A stretch of 64,000 bases of DNA from Salinibacterium sp. dk2585. GTDB taxonomy: Bacteria > Actinomycetota > Actinomycetes > Actinomycetales > Microbacteriaceae. Shown here one piece after another: positions 33,776-42,006 of this stretch. Position 1 is the stretch's first letter, and every line of letters begins with the position of its first letter. Both the position numbers and the translations under genes were made by a program. The notes beneath the pieces are model-generated. The model did no database searches and was not told the DNA's origin. It saw only the letters and a list, made by a program, of their open reading frames with translations. The DNA lies in the NCBI RefSeq assembly GCF_008001035.1, contig NZ_CP042856.1, positions 1,674,001 to 1,738,000 on the forward strand. Reading direction: 5' to 3'.

Positions 33776-35862
33776 GCGACCGCGACGGGTGCAGCCCGCC
33801 CCGCGGGGCGCACCACCCAGCGCTGGTTCTCGATGAGGTCGTCGAGCGTGAGTTCATCGGCCTCACGCACGAGGGCGAAACCGCGGGCGTCGACATAGTC
33901 GGCGAGGTCATCCTGGTGCCCGTCGACGTGCTCGCCATGGGCGGCCCTGCGCGGCACGACGATGGGTCGCTTCCCCGCACGCAGCACACTCAGGATGGAC
34001 CCCGTGCCCGCGTGGGAGACCACGATGTCGGCCCGCTCGATCTCGTGCGCGAGCTCGGCTGCGGGCAGACTCGGGACGGCGTCGATGTCGAGGTCCGAAA
34101 CATCCGTCGGCCCCACCTGCCACAGCACCGACCAGGTCGGCGGGATGATGGCGTGCAGCCGCCGGATGAGGCGCTCGAAACCGTAGTGGGCGTTGCCACC
34201 GACAGAGACCACGACCCGCGGCGTGTGCCCCTCGGGAGGCAGGGGCACCTCTTCGACGCTCAGGCCATCGAAGACCGAGAGTGCGAAACGCCAACGGTCA
34301 TTCGTCGCGAAGGGGTATTGCACGTAGCGCTGCACCCCGGGGATGCGGTCGATCACGCGACCGGTCGCCGATAGCTCCCGCACGCGCGTGCCGCTCTCGA
34401 TGTAGGAGAAGGGAACGCGGTGGAGCTTCGCCGCGAGGAGAGCCGAGAGCGCCATCTGCGCTCCCGTGCTGTAGACGTGCGTGATGCGTTCGCCGCGCAT
34501 GCGCTTCGCGAGGGAGATGGCGTCGCGCACAACACCCAGATAGGCGCGCGGTGGGCGGTTCGGGAGGCCGAACACGCGCTCACCCCGCAGCAGCGATCGG
34601 CTCTGCGCCGTGACATCCGTCACCCACAGCACGTTCTCGGTGCCGGCGATGCGCAAGCGGAGGGAATGCAGCTGGGTGAGGTGCCCGCCGCTCGTCGCGA
34701 CAAGCATGACTCGGCCGGACGGTGATGCCGCGTGATGCATCCTGGACTCCTTCTGTCGTGGGGCGGAAAGCACAGTGAGAAAGGCGTGGCGGGTGGCCTC
34801 GGCGATGTGCTGCCAGTCGAGCGCGGACAGGTCAGGATGCTCGGCACGCGGTTCGCGACGAAGCCATTCGAGGGCAGCGCGCAGGGTCGTCGCGTCGAAG
34901 TCGCCCGGGTAGGCGTGCACCCACTCGCGGCCCACCTCCCCCGCCAGCTCCTCCATCGCACCGAGGGCTGGCACGACGACGGGCCGTCCCGCCGTCAGGG
35001 CGAGGATCGCCGAGCCCGAGTTCTGGATGCGTCGATACGGCAGCACGAGGAGGTCGGCGGCGCGCAGCCACAGGGCCAGCCTGTCATCGTCGAGCGCCTC
35101 GAGTTCGAGCGTCGCGGCGCCCCCGGCCTCCGCATGCTCGGCGGCAAGCATCCGCAGTTCCCCTTCGAGTCCCGGATCCGAGGGCTTGCCCGCGACGACG
35201 ACGCGGAGGCCGTCGGCTGCCGCAGCCCGCTCAGCCCGCAGTGCGGTCGCCGCACGCAGCAGGGCTCCCGCGTTCTTGTAGGGGCGCACCTGGCCTGCGA
35301 AGAGCACGATCGTCTCCGTCTTCGCGATGCCGAGTGCATCACGGGCCTTTTCGCGCGGGATGTCGAGGGGGTACTCGTGGCCGTAGTGCCCGTGGCGCGT
35401 CACGGCAGCGGGCCGGTGCGCGAGGCCCGGCCACTCCTGCCGCACGGCCTCGAGACCGTCGTGTGAGAGCGCCAGCACACCGTCGACCGTGCGCTCCAGC
35501 ATCCGCCGGTACAGGCCGCGCACGATGGTGGTCGACCGTTCCTCGTGGGGGCGCGGATTGTGCACCGTCCAGATCACCCGCGTTCCCGCGACGCGGCGTG
35601 CTCGCGCGAGCGCCAGGCGGAACCCCATGAGCCGTGCCAGGTGGCGAAGACCACGATGACCCGAGAGGAAGGTGAGTTCTGGCCAGTGCAGGTGCACGAT
35701 GTGGGGAGGCGTGCGCAGAAGCTTCGCGAGAGAGAATTCCTCGACCTCGACACTCGGCTCACCTGGGAGCGACTCGAGGGCCGTCGCAAGCAGGTGATTG
35801 TAGGGGTTCGCCTTCCGCGTCGACCGGGCGGGGGCGGATGCGACGCGCAGGATCTCCCTCAC
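33772..35862 (-). CDS. Fused glycosyltransferase: GT4-like N-half plus Alg14/Alg13-like C-half
   Basis: One continuous 696-codon frame. Residues 1-370 form a GT-B enzyme (VHLHWPELTFLSG, VIWTVHNPRPHE, IVLFAGQVRPYKNAGALLRA, then a GSAILALTAGRPVVVPALGAME donor motif). Residues 375-696 read as EpsE/EpsF or Alg14 plus Alg13: MLVATSGGHLTQLHSLRL, YSTGAQMALSALLAAKL, SYIESGTRV, then VVVSVGGNAHYGFERLI and ADIVVSHAGTGSILSVL. At the seam an ATG (34740) has AAGGAG 6 nt upstream, so a free 322-residue second protein may also be made. The GTG start at 35862 overlaps the upstream stop. Confidence 0.85.
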   Translation of the reverse strand: MREILRVASAPARSTRKANPYNHLLATALESLPGEPSVEVEEFSLAKLLRTPPHIVHLHWPELTFLSGHRGLRHLARLMGFRLALARARRVAGTRVIWTVHNPRPHEERSTTIVRGLYRRMLERTVDGVLALSHDGLEAVRQEWPGLAHRPAAVTRHGHYGHEYPLDIPREKARDALGIAKTETIVLFAGQVRPYKNAGALLRAATALRAERAAAADGLRVVVAGKPSDPGLEGELRMLAAEHAEAGGAATLELEALDDDRLALWLRAADLLVLPYRRIQNSGSAILALTAGRPVVVPALGAMEELAGEVGREWVHAYPGDFDATTLRAALEWLRREPRAEHPDLSALDWQHIAEATRHAFLTVLSAPRQKESRMHHAASPSGRVMLVATSGGHLTQLHSLRLRIAGTENVLWVTDVTAQSRSLLRGERVFGLPNRPPRAYLGVVRDAISLAKRMRGERITHVYSTGAQMALSALLAAKLHRVPFSYIESGTRVRELSATGRVIDRIPGVQRYVQYPFATNDRWRFALSVFDGLSVEEVPLPPEGHTPRVVVSVGGNAHYGFERLIRRLHAIIPPTWSVLWQVGPTDVSDLDIDAVPSLPAAELAHEIERADIVVSHAGTGSILSVLRAGKRPIVVPRRAAHGEHVDGHQDDLADYVDARGFALVREADELTLDDLIENQRWVVRPAGRAAPVAVA
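34747..34752 (-). promoter_or_regulatory. Internal Shine-Dalgarno at the fusion seam
   Basis: AAGGAG on the minus strand, 6 nt before the in-frame ATG at 34740 (codon 375 of the fused frame). It decides whether the C-half is also made alone. Confidence 0.6.
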
Positions 35863-37031
35863 GATCGGCCGTCCCCTGTCACCCCGGCGCGTACACCGAG
35901 TGCGAGGTCGAGGATCTGCTCATGGCGCGACCGCCAAGAGTTCTCGCCCACGAAGCGCAGGCGATCATCCTCTCGCGCGGGGCCGTGGGCGAGCGCCTCA
36001 TCGAGCCGCTCGGCGAAGCCCGCGACATCCTGCGTCAACAGCACCCGATCACTGATCCCTCGCACCGGTTCGAGGTCGATCGACAGCACGGGGGCGCCGC
36101 CCGCGAGGTACTCATAGATCTTGAGCGGGCTCATGGCCTCTGTGAGCCGCGTGCGATTGTGCGCGACGAGGCACATGTCGCTGTTGCGGATGGCGGCGAC
36201 AAGGGGCGCACGCCCCACAGGCGGCCTCACGTGGATGTTCGGCACTGAGGCGATCGACGCGACGGCAGCCTCCTCGCCGACGACCCCGAGCAGCACGATC
36301 TGCAGCTCGGGACGCGCGTCGGCCAGGACACGGAGCCCCGCCGTGTCGAGCCGACTGTCGAGCGTGCCCACATAGAGCGCCCTCGGTCGGGGTATCGTCG
36401 CGAGCCAGTCGGGCTCGGCCGGCGTCTCCCCGGCCCATTCCGCAGGTTCGACGCCATTGGGCACCACCCGGGCGGGTCCGATCGGCTCGATACGGTCGAT
36501 GATCTGCTGCGACACGGCGGCGACACTCGCGCCGCGCGTCGCGATCTGCCGGTAGGCCTCGCGGATGCCGGGCCACCACGGTCGCCTGGCGGGGAGCTCC
36601 GTCCAGTCGTCCCGCGCGTAGTAGGTCACGGATGCCGCCCAGTCGAGCGGCGCGAACCCCGCGACGAGCGGACTCGCGGTGATGACGTGCGGTGTGCGCA
36701 GCCCGAGTCGCGCCGCCGCGCGCCGGAGGGACGCGTCGTAGTCCTGTCCCGCCGCGCGCAGGCCACCGATGTCGACCGGGTCGCTTGCTCGCAGCCGGAG
36801 CGGTGTGTGCAGGCCGACGCGCTCTCGCGCCGGGAATGGCGCGTCACCGCCCCCCAGGAGCTTCTTGGCTCCCCGTTTGAGGAGGCTGCGGTGCGGGTTG
36901 GCGACGAGCAGCCCGTCCACACGGGGATGGTCGAGCAGAGTGGCCAGGAGCCGGTCAGGGGGTCGATTCATCCCCCTCGTGACGGCATCGTCGTAGGTCT
37001 CGAAGGTGAAGGTGAAGACGAAGTCGCTCAT
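35859..37031 (-). CDS. Glycosyltransferase (GT4-like, GT-B fold)
   Basis: 390 residues beginning MSDFVFTFTFETYDDAVTRG. The first half has HPRVDGLLVANPHRSLLK and HVITASPLVAGFAPLDW with a DYYARDDW-like segment (YYARDDWTELP); the second half has ARALYVGTLDSRLDTAGL-type donor-domain start (RALYVGTLDSRLD), NIHVRPPVGRAPLVAAIRNSD and PLKIYEYLAGGAPVLSID, the last containing the nucleotide-sugar-binding Glu. This resembles GT4 enzymes of the teichuronosyl/TuaH kind. I chose the ATG at 37031, which overlaps the upstream GT2 stop; the longer frame is antisense to nothing sensible but lacks homology-like features. Confidence 0.85.
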   Translation of the reverse strand: MSDFVFTFTFETYDDAVTRGMNRPPDRLLATLLDHPRVDGLLVANPHRSLLKRGAKKLLGGGDAPFPARERVGLHTPLRLRASDPVDIGGLRAAGQDYDASLRRAAARLGLRTPHVITASPLVAGFAPLDWAASVTYYARDDWTELPARRPWWPGIREAYRQIATRGASVAAVSQQIIDRIEPIGPARVVPNGVEPAEWAGETPAEPDWLATIPRPRALYVGTLDSRLDTAGLRVLADARPELQIVLLGVVGEEAAVASIASVPNIHVRPPVGRAPLVAAIRNSDMCLVAHNRTRLTEAMSPLKIYEYLAGGAPVLSIDLEPVRGISDRVLLTQDVAGFAERLDEALAHGPAREDDRLRFVGENSWRSRHEQILDLALGVRAGVTGDGRS

Positions 37032-38023
37032 GCCGCTATCCCCTCCGCTGTCGGCACCTCGGTCGCCGATTCCCCGAAGAGGGCCTGCTTCGCCCGTGGA
37101 TACCCCGGGGTCCATGAGCCGCGCAGGTGCCAGGCGCGCGCCCACATCGCATCCGGTCGCCGAGTGGCCCGCTCGAGCACCGCACGCAGGCGCACGCCAG
37201 CACGCAGCAACCCGATCGCGATAGCTGACCTCGGCCAGCGCCACAGCGTCCGGAACAGCGTCACCTTGCCCGCCAGCACCATCGCCATCTTGCGGCCGCG
37301 GTCGCCCGTCGATGCGCCAACCGAGTGGATGATGCTTGCCTCCGGCACGATGACGGGACGGTGCCCGTGTTCCGCGGCGCGGATCGAGAACTCCGCGTCT
37401 TCGCCGTAGAGGAAGAAGCGTTCATCGAGCCCACCGAGCTGCTCGAAGTCACGGCGGCGCATGAGCAGGAGGCATCCGGTCACGATGGGGACCTCACGAA
37501 CCGTGTCGCGTTGCCACGAGCCGAGCGACTCCGGGTCGAAGACTCGCGATTGCGGGAAAGCCGTCGAGAGGCCCGTCGCGAAGCACAGCAGCGACCAGAG
37601 CGTCGGCGCACCCCAGCAGGAACTCGGATCGAGCGCTCCCGCGTCGCTGAGGGTGCGGCCGCCATAGAGCCCGTACTCCGGGTGCTCGAGCGCGAACTCG
37701 CGGAGCGTGGCCAGCGAGCGCTCCCGCACGAGCGTGTCGGGATTGAGCAGCACGAGGTGTTCCTCGGTGGCATGAGCGGCGCCGACGTTGACGGCGCGCG
37801 AAAAGCCCAGGTTCTCCCCGGCACGGACGAGGGTCGCTTTGGGAAACCGTGCCGCCACCGCATCGGCGCTGCCGTCGCGGGACGCGTTGTCGACCACGAT
37901 CATCCGCACGGGCGTGTCATGCCGTGCTCGCACGATGGAGTCGAGGCACGCGAGTGTGCGTTCGCGGGTATTGAAGCTCACGACGATGACGGCCAGGCCG
38001 CCGGCCGCAGCGTGCACCGTCAT
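37028..38023 (-). CDS. Glycosyltransferase family 2 (rhamnosyltransferase-like)
   Basis: 331 residues with a GT-A core: AVIVVSFNTRERTLACLDSI, VDNASRDGSADAV (nucleotide-binding Asp), LLNPDTLV as the DxD-type metal site and VTGCLLLMRRRDFEQLGGLDE with FFLYGEDAEFSIRA carrying the catalytic ED. Such enzymes commonly add rhamnose or similar sugars to lipid-linked oligosaccharides. The C-terminal 60 residues are basic and may associate with the membrane. The ATG overlaps the acyltransferase stop by 4 nt. Confidence 0.92.
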   Translation of the reverse strand: MTVHAAAGGLAVIVVSFNTRERTLACLDSIVRARHDTPVRMIVVDNASRDGSADAVAARFPKATLVRAGENLGFSRAVNVGAAHATEEHLVLLNPDTLVRERSLATLREFALEHPEYGLYGGRTLSDAGALDPSSCWGAPTLWSLLCFATGLSTAFPQSRVFDPESLGSWQRDTVREVPIVTGCLLLMRRRDFEQLGGLDERFFLYGEDAEFSIRAAEHGHRPVIVPEASIIHSVGASTGDRGRKMAMVLAGKVTLFRTLWRWPRSAIAIGLLRAGVRLRAVLERATRRPDAMWARAWHLRGSWTPGYPRAKQALFGESATEVPTAEGIAA

Positions 38024-38613
38024 GAGCGTCCCGCCATGGGAGTGACGACGGCGATCGCATCGTCAGCATCGGATGCCGAGGGCTCGGCGCCTTCGCCGCC
38101 CCTCCGGCCGATCACCCTGGCTGGGACTCCCGCGGCGATGCTGCCGGGCGGGAGATCACGCGTCACGACCGCGCCGGCACCAACGATGCATCCCGATCCG
38201 ATCGTGACCCCCGCCGTCACGACGACATTGGCGCCGAGCCACACGTCGTCGCCAAGCATGATGTCGCGCTCGACCTTCGCCTGGTCCATGATCGGCACCC
38301 CGGGCACCGTCGAGTAGTTCGAAGCCGTGAGCATGACGCCAGGCGCGAGCAGGCACTTGGTACCGAGGCGGATCCGCCCCGTCGAGTCGCCGGCCCAGAC
38401 AAGGCTGCGCTCGCCGATGTGCGTGCCGTCTCCCAGCCAGATCCGCTCCGCATTGCGAAAGGAGACGTTGGGGGCGAAGGTGACCCGCTCGCCCCTCCGC
38501 AGGCGGCCCAGCTGTCGAGCGTGGCTGTAGGAGTAGAAGTGCGCGATCCGCAGACCATGCAGGTAGGTGCGCACGCTCGTGATGGAGCGCACCGCGCTCG
38601 TGATGGCGCTCAT
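38020..38613 (-). CDS. Hexapeptide-repeat acyltransferase (WcaF/LbetaH type)
   Basis: 197 residues. A basic N-terminal helix is followed by left-handed beta-helix repeats: ERIWLGDGTHIGERSLVWAG, then GRIRLGTKCLLAPGVMLTAS, DIMLGDDVWLGANVVVTAG and VTIGSGCIVGAGAVVTRDL, ending PGSIAAGVPARVIGRRGG. This is the fold of colanic-acid-type O-acetyltransferases, so it probably acetylates a sugar of the exopolysaccharide. I chose the ATG at 38613 because AAAGGA lies 6 nt before it. It is the first gene of the leftward operon and faces the 261-nt divergent control region. Confidence 0.9.
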   Translation of the reverse strand: MSAITSAVRSITSVRTYLHGLRIAHFYSYSHARQLGRLRRGERVTFAPNVSFRNAERIWLGDGTHIGERSLVWAGDSTGRIRLGTKCLLAPGVMLTASNYSTVPGVPIMDQAKVERDIMLGDDVWLGANVVVTAGVTIGSGCIVGAGAVVTRDLPPGSIAAGVPARVIGRRGGEGAEPSASDADDAIAVVTPMAGRS

Positions 38614-38711
38614 TCGCGGTCCTTTCAGGGTCGTGTCCAACCCCCACAGGGCACCACTCGAAGATGAGCCGAGCCGGCTCTCCACATGAGGCTTTTCTCA
38701 CGCCGATTTCG

Positions 38712-38741
38712 TTGATTTCGAAGCGAACGGCTGCCTAGGGT
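38712..38741 (+). promoter_or_regulatory. Possible promoter of the rightward polysaccharide operon
   Basis: TTGATT (38712-38717), 18-nt spacer, TAGGGT (38736-38741) in the 261-nt gap (38614-38874) between the two divergent operons. The implied leader before the ATG at 38875 is about 125 nt and holds no recognised riboswitch. Confidence 0.35.
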
Positions 38742-38874
38742 GAACTCCACTCCTGCGGCAGGGTCGCCGTCATCTCACCCCTATCCATGCCGGGTCTCGG
38801 GCACCCCGCCCGGTCGCCACGGCACCGAGGCGAACACTCATCGTCGCCGCAGACCATCACCAGGGAGAACAACC

Positions 38875-39735
38875 ATGGACGTAGGCCTCTTCTTTGCGGC
38901 GCTGTTCCGGCACAAGATCCTCCTCGCGCTCGGCATCCTGGTCTCGCTCGGCGCCGCCCTGTTCTCGGGCTTCACCCTCGAGAAGGGCACCTTCGACCTT
39001 CGCGCGGAGCAGGAGCACTCCGCGTCGACGACCGTCATGCTGCAGACACCGCGCCAGTCGATCTTCTCGAGCGAGATCCCGCCCCGCCCGCTCATCGAGG
39101 GCCAGACGCCGGGCGACAGTCGCAGCCTCGCCGACACGGCCGTGATCTACGCCTACCTCATCAGCAGTGACGGCATCCGCGACCTCGTCGAACAGCAGGT
39201 CGGGCCCCTCAGCAACGACGAGACCATCAGTGGTGTGCAGCGCACCACGCAGCCTGACGGCAGCGAGCGCTTCCCGGGCGACTACAAGCTCCCCATCGTC
39301 GACGTGCTCGGCACCTCGACCTCGCCCGCCCGCGCCGAGGCCATCTCGACCGCGGGTGCCGAGATCTTCAAGCAGTACGCGACAGCCCAGCAGGATGCCC
39401 AGGCAATTCCTGCGAGCGACCGCGTCATCTTCGAGACCCTCCGCACGGAAGAAGCGGAGGTACTCGAGGGAAGCAGCCCCTACCTTCCCATGGTCGCGGT
39501 CGGCGTCGGCGTCTTCCTCGCCTTCGTCGTGTTCATCCTCATCGTCGACAACGCCGGACGGAACCGCCGGGAGGCCCGCGCCCGCAAGAGGCAGGAGGCC
39601 GAAGAGCCCACGGCCGAACAGCTCAGGGTAGCGGGCGTCGAGCGAGACGCCAGGGCGGATCGGGCCGGAGCAACGGCGGCCCCGCAGCATCCGCTGATCG
39701 AGGACCGAGCCGATGACCGTGCGCTCACGCACTGA
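38875..39735 (+). CDS. Wzz-like polysaccharide chain-length determinant
   Basis: 286 residues. Two membrane helices flank an extracytoplasmic domain: helix 1 at about 13-35 (ILLALGILVSLGAALFSGF) and helix 2 at about 205-225 (MVAVGVGVFLAFVVFILIV). This is the Wzz topology, but the intervening domain is about 165 residues and there is no cytoplasmic tyrosine-kinase domain; the C-terminal 60 residues are charged and disordered-looking. It probably sets chain length with the Wzy-like polymerase encoded next. GGGAG lies before the ATG at 38875. The 3' end overlaps the next gene by 23 nt. Confidence 0.8.
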   Translation: MDVGLFFAALFRHKILLALGILVSLGAALFSGFTLEKGTFDLRAEQEHSASTTVMLQTPRQSIFSSEIPPRPLIEGQTPGDSRSLADTAVIYAYLISSDGIRDLVEQQVGPLSNDETISGVQRTTQPDGSERFPGDYKLPIVDVLGTSTSPARAEAISTAGAEIFKQYATAQQDAQAIPASDRVIFETLRTEEAEVLEGSSPYLPMVAVGVGVFLAFVVFILIVDNAGRNRREARARKRQEAEEPTAEQLRVAGVERDARADRAGATAAPQHPLIEDRADDRALTH

Positions 39736-41149
39736 GTCGCCGCTCGACACCGCGGCGGCACCCCCGCGCCGCTCGGGCTTCGTGCTCGGATGGTCGGGGC
39801 TCCTGCTCCTCCTCGTGACGATCATCATGATCGTGCCCGCGCGGCGGTACTCGCTGCCGATTCCGTCGTCGTTCGCGCTCGAGCCCTACCGCATCATGAT
39901 CGCGCTGACCGTGGCGGCGATCGTCGTCGCGCTCCTGACCGACAGGGGCTTCCGCTGGCAGCGACTCAGCTTCGGCGGACTCATCGGTGTGTACCTGCTC
40001 ACGCAGGTGGTGTCGATCGGCCTCAACGTGCCGGGCCTCGTCGCGGAGGGCCTCGCAGAGAACGCCGTATCGAGCCTCGGAAGCGTCGTGCTCATCTCCG
40101 CGGTCTTCTTCGTCGTTCGGATGCTCGCAAACACCGAGTCGGCCGTCGACAGGGTCATCGCCTTCGCGACCGTGCTCGGTGCGATCACAGGCGTGCTCGT
40201 GGCGCTCGAACGTGTCACGCGCATCAATGTCTTCATCCTCTTCGCGAACGCCCTGCCCTTCCTCCAACGCACGACGCTCGAGGAGAACGAGTTCGTCAAG
40301 GAGGGCACGGTGCGCGCCTTCGGCCCGTCCCAGCATCCCATCGCCCTCGCGGTCTTCCTCTGCCTGCTCATCCCACTCGCCATCTACCAGTCGCGCCATG
40401 CGCGCTGGCCCGTGACCCTCGGCAACCGGCAACTCTTCTGGCTCGGCTGCACCTTCTGCCTCGGCGTCGGGATGATCGCGGCCGTATCCCGCACCGGGAT
40501 GGTGATGCTCGCCGTCATGACCATCGTCTTCGTGCTCATGCGGCCGAGTGCCATCAGCCGTGTGCTGGTCTTCGGCATCCCCGCAGCCCTTCTCGCCTAC
40601 CTGGCCTCCCCTCGCAACGTGGGCGACATGATCCGCAATCTCGCGAGCCCCACGGCGCTGATCGAATCGCAACTGACGGCACCCGGGATGACCGGCTCCG
40701 GGCGGCTCGCCGACCTCGAGCCGAGCCTCGAGCAGGCATCGATCAACCCGCTCTTCGGCACCGGGCTCGGCAGCCGCATCACCACTGGACGCCTCGCGAA
40801 CGCGTTCATCCTCGATAACCAGATGCTCAGCACGCTCCTTGAGTCGGGCATCCTCGGCGTCATGGGCGTGCTCGCGCTGATCCTCCTTCCCGCGATGCAC
40901 CTCATCGGCCTTGCGCGACGCACTGGCGCGGCGGAACGCGGGCTGAGCGAGCGCCAGCGCGACCTTGCTCTCGCGGTCGGCATCGCCATCCTCGGCTATT
41001 CCGTCTCGCTCTTCTTCTTCGACGCCTTCATGTTCATCCAGACCTTCCTGATGTTCTTCGTGCTGCTCGGCCTCGGCTCGTGGGTGGCCTCACAGCGGCT
41101 GCCCCGTGCCCAGCCTGCAGAGCTCCCGCGAGAGGCTGTGGTGTCATGA
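39713..41149 (+). CDS. Wzy/O-antigen-ligase-family membrane protein (polysaccharide polymerase)
   Basis: 478 residues with about ten to twelve hydrophobic helices. A large loop between late helices holds GSGRLADLEPSLEQASINPLFGTGLG, matching the Wzy_C pattern in which conserved Arg residues and the (N)PLFGxGxG segment act in glycan transfer. This family polymerises or ligates lipid-linked repeat units outside the membrane; within a locus that has Wzx- and Wzz-like genes, polymerase is the best guess. The ATG at 39713 lies inside the wzz-like gene, so expression is coupled. Confidence 0.87.
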   Translation: MTVRSRTESPLDTAAAPPRRSGFVLGWSGLLLLLVTIIMIVPARRYSLPIPSSFALEPYRIMIALTVAAIVVALLTDRGFRWQRLSFGGLIGVYLLTQVVSIGLNVPGLVAEGLAENAVSSLGSVVLISAVFFVVRMLANTESAVDRVIAFATVLGAITGVLVALERVTRINVFILFANALPFLQRTTLEENEFVKEGTVRAFGPSQHPIALAVFLCLLIPLAIYQSRHARWPVTLGNRQLFWLGCTFCLGVGMIAAVSRTGMVMLAVMTIVFVLMRPSAISRVLVFGIPAALLAYLASPRNVGDMIRNLASPTALIESQLTAPGMTGSGRLADLEPSLEQASINPLFGTGLGSRITTGRLANAFILDNQMLSTLLESGILGVMGVLALILLPAMHLIGLARRTGAAERGLSERQRDLALAVGIAILGYSVSLFFFDAFMFIQTFLMFFVLLGLGSWVASQRLPRAQPAELPREAVVS

Positions 41150-42006
41150 GCCTCAGCGTGATCGTGCCGGCGCACGACGAAGAGACGGTCATCGGCCATT
41201 CGCTGCGCAGGATGCTCGAGGGCGCCCCTGGTGACCTCGAGGTCATCGTCGCGGCGAACGGATGCTCGGACGGCACCGCCGATCGCTGCCGGGCCGTCGC
41301 GCCCGAGGTGCGCGTGATCGAACTGCAGTCGGCGTCAAAGGTCGCTGCCCTCAATGCGGCGGATGCAGCGGCCAGCCGCTTCCCGCGCGCCTACGTCGAT
41401 GCCGACGTCGAGGTCAGCGGCGAAGCCCTCGCGGCCCTCGCCGAGTTGCTTGCACAGCCCGGCGGGCCGCTCGTGGCGAGCCCTCGCATGGTGCTCGACC
41501 TCGAGGGCGCGAGCGGCCTCGTGCGGGCCTACTACCGCATCTGGGAACGCACCTCCTTCCGCACCGAGGGGCACGTCGGTTCGGGGCTCTACGCGCTGTC
41601 TCGGGAGGGGCGTGCCCGTTTCGGTGTCTTCCCCTCCGTCGTCGCCGACGACCGCTACGTGCAGCAGCTGTTCCGCCTCGACGAGCGGGCGACCCTCCAC
41701 GACCACTGCTTCATCGTGCGTCCCCCGCGCACCCTGCGGGCCCTCATCACTCGCGGCGGCCGCATCGCAGCCGGCAACAGGGAGCTCGCACGACTCGGCC
41801 TCGCACGACGGCCCGAGAGCGCGGATGCCTCGCCCGAGCGATCCGGCGTGCGCAGCGTGCTCCCCCAGTTGCCGACGCGACCGCGGCTCTGGTGGCCCTT
41901 CCTCGTCTACTGCGCCACGCAGGCCGCGACGCACTTCGCGGCTGAGCGCAAGCTGCGCGCGGGCACGACGCATCACTGGGACCGCGACGAGACGAGCCGC
42001 TTGTGA
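41146..42006 (+). CDS. Glycosyltransferase family 2
   Basis: 286 residues with GT-A features: LSVIVPAHDEETVIGHSLRRML, VIVAANGCSDGTADRC, then AYVDADVEV (the DxD metal site) and VVADDRYVQQLFRLDER with the ED-like catalytic position. The C-terminus (PFLVYCATQAATHFAAE) is hydrophobic and may touch the membrane. It presumably extends the lipid-linked repeat unit. The ATG at 41146 overlaps the polymerase stop by 4 nt; the upstream extension of the frame is discarded for that reason. Confidence 0.9.
   Translation: MSLSVIVPAHDEETVIGHSLRRMLEGAPGDLEVIVAANGCSDGTADRCRAVAPEVRVIELQSASKVAALNAADAAASRFPRAYVDADVEVSGEALAALAELLAQPGGPLVASPRMVLDLEGASGLVRAYYRIWERTSFRTEGHVGSGLYALSREGRARFGVFPSVVADDRYVQQLFRLDERATLHDHCFIVRPPRTLRALITRGGRIAAGNRELARLGLARRPESADASPERSGVRSVLPQLPTRPRLWWPFLVYCATQAATHFAAERKLRAGTTHHWDRDETSRL

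Noticed and set aside
39725-40900. 391-codon minus-strand frame across the Wzy-like gene
   Set aside because: Antisense shadow, with His/Glu/Asp-rich composition typical of reversed membrane-protein codons.
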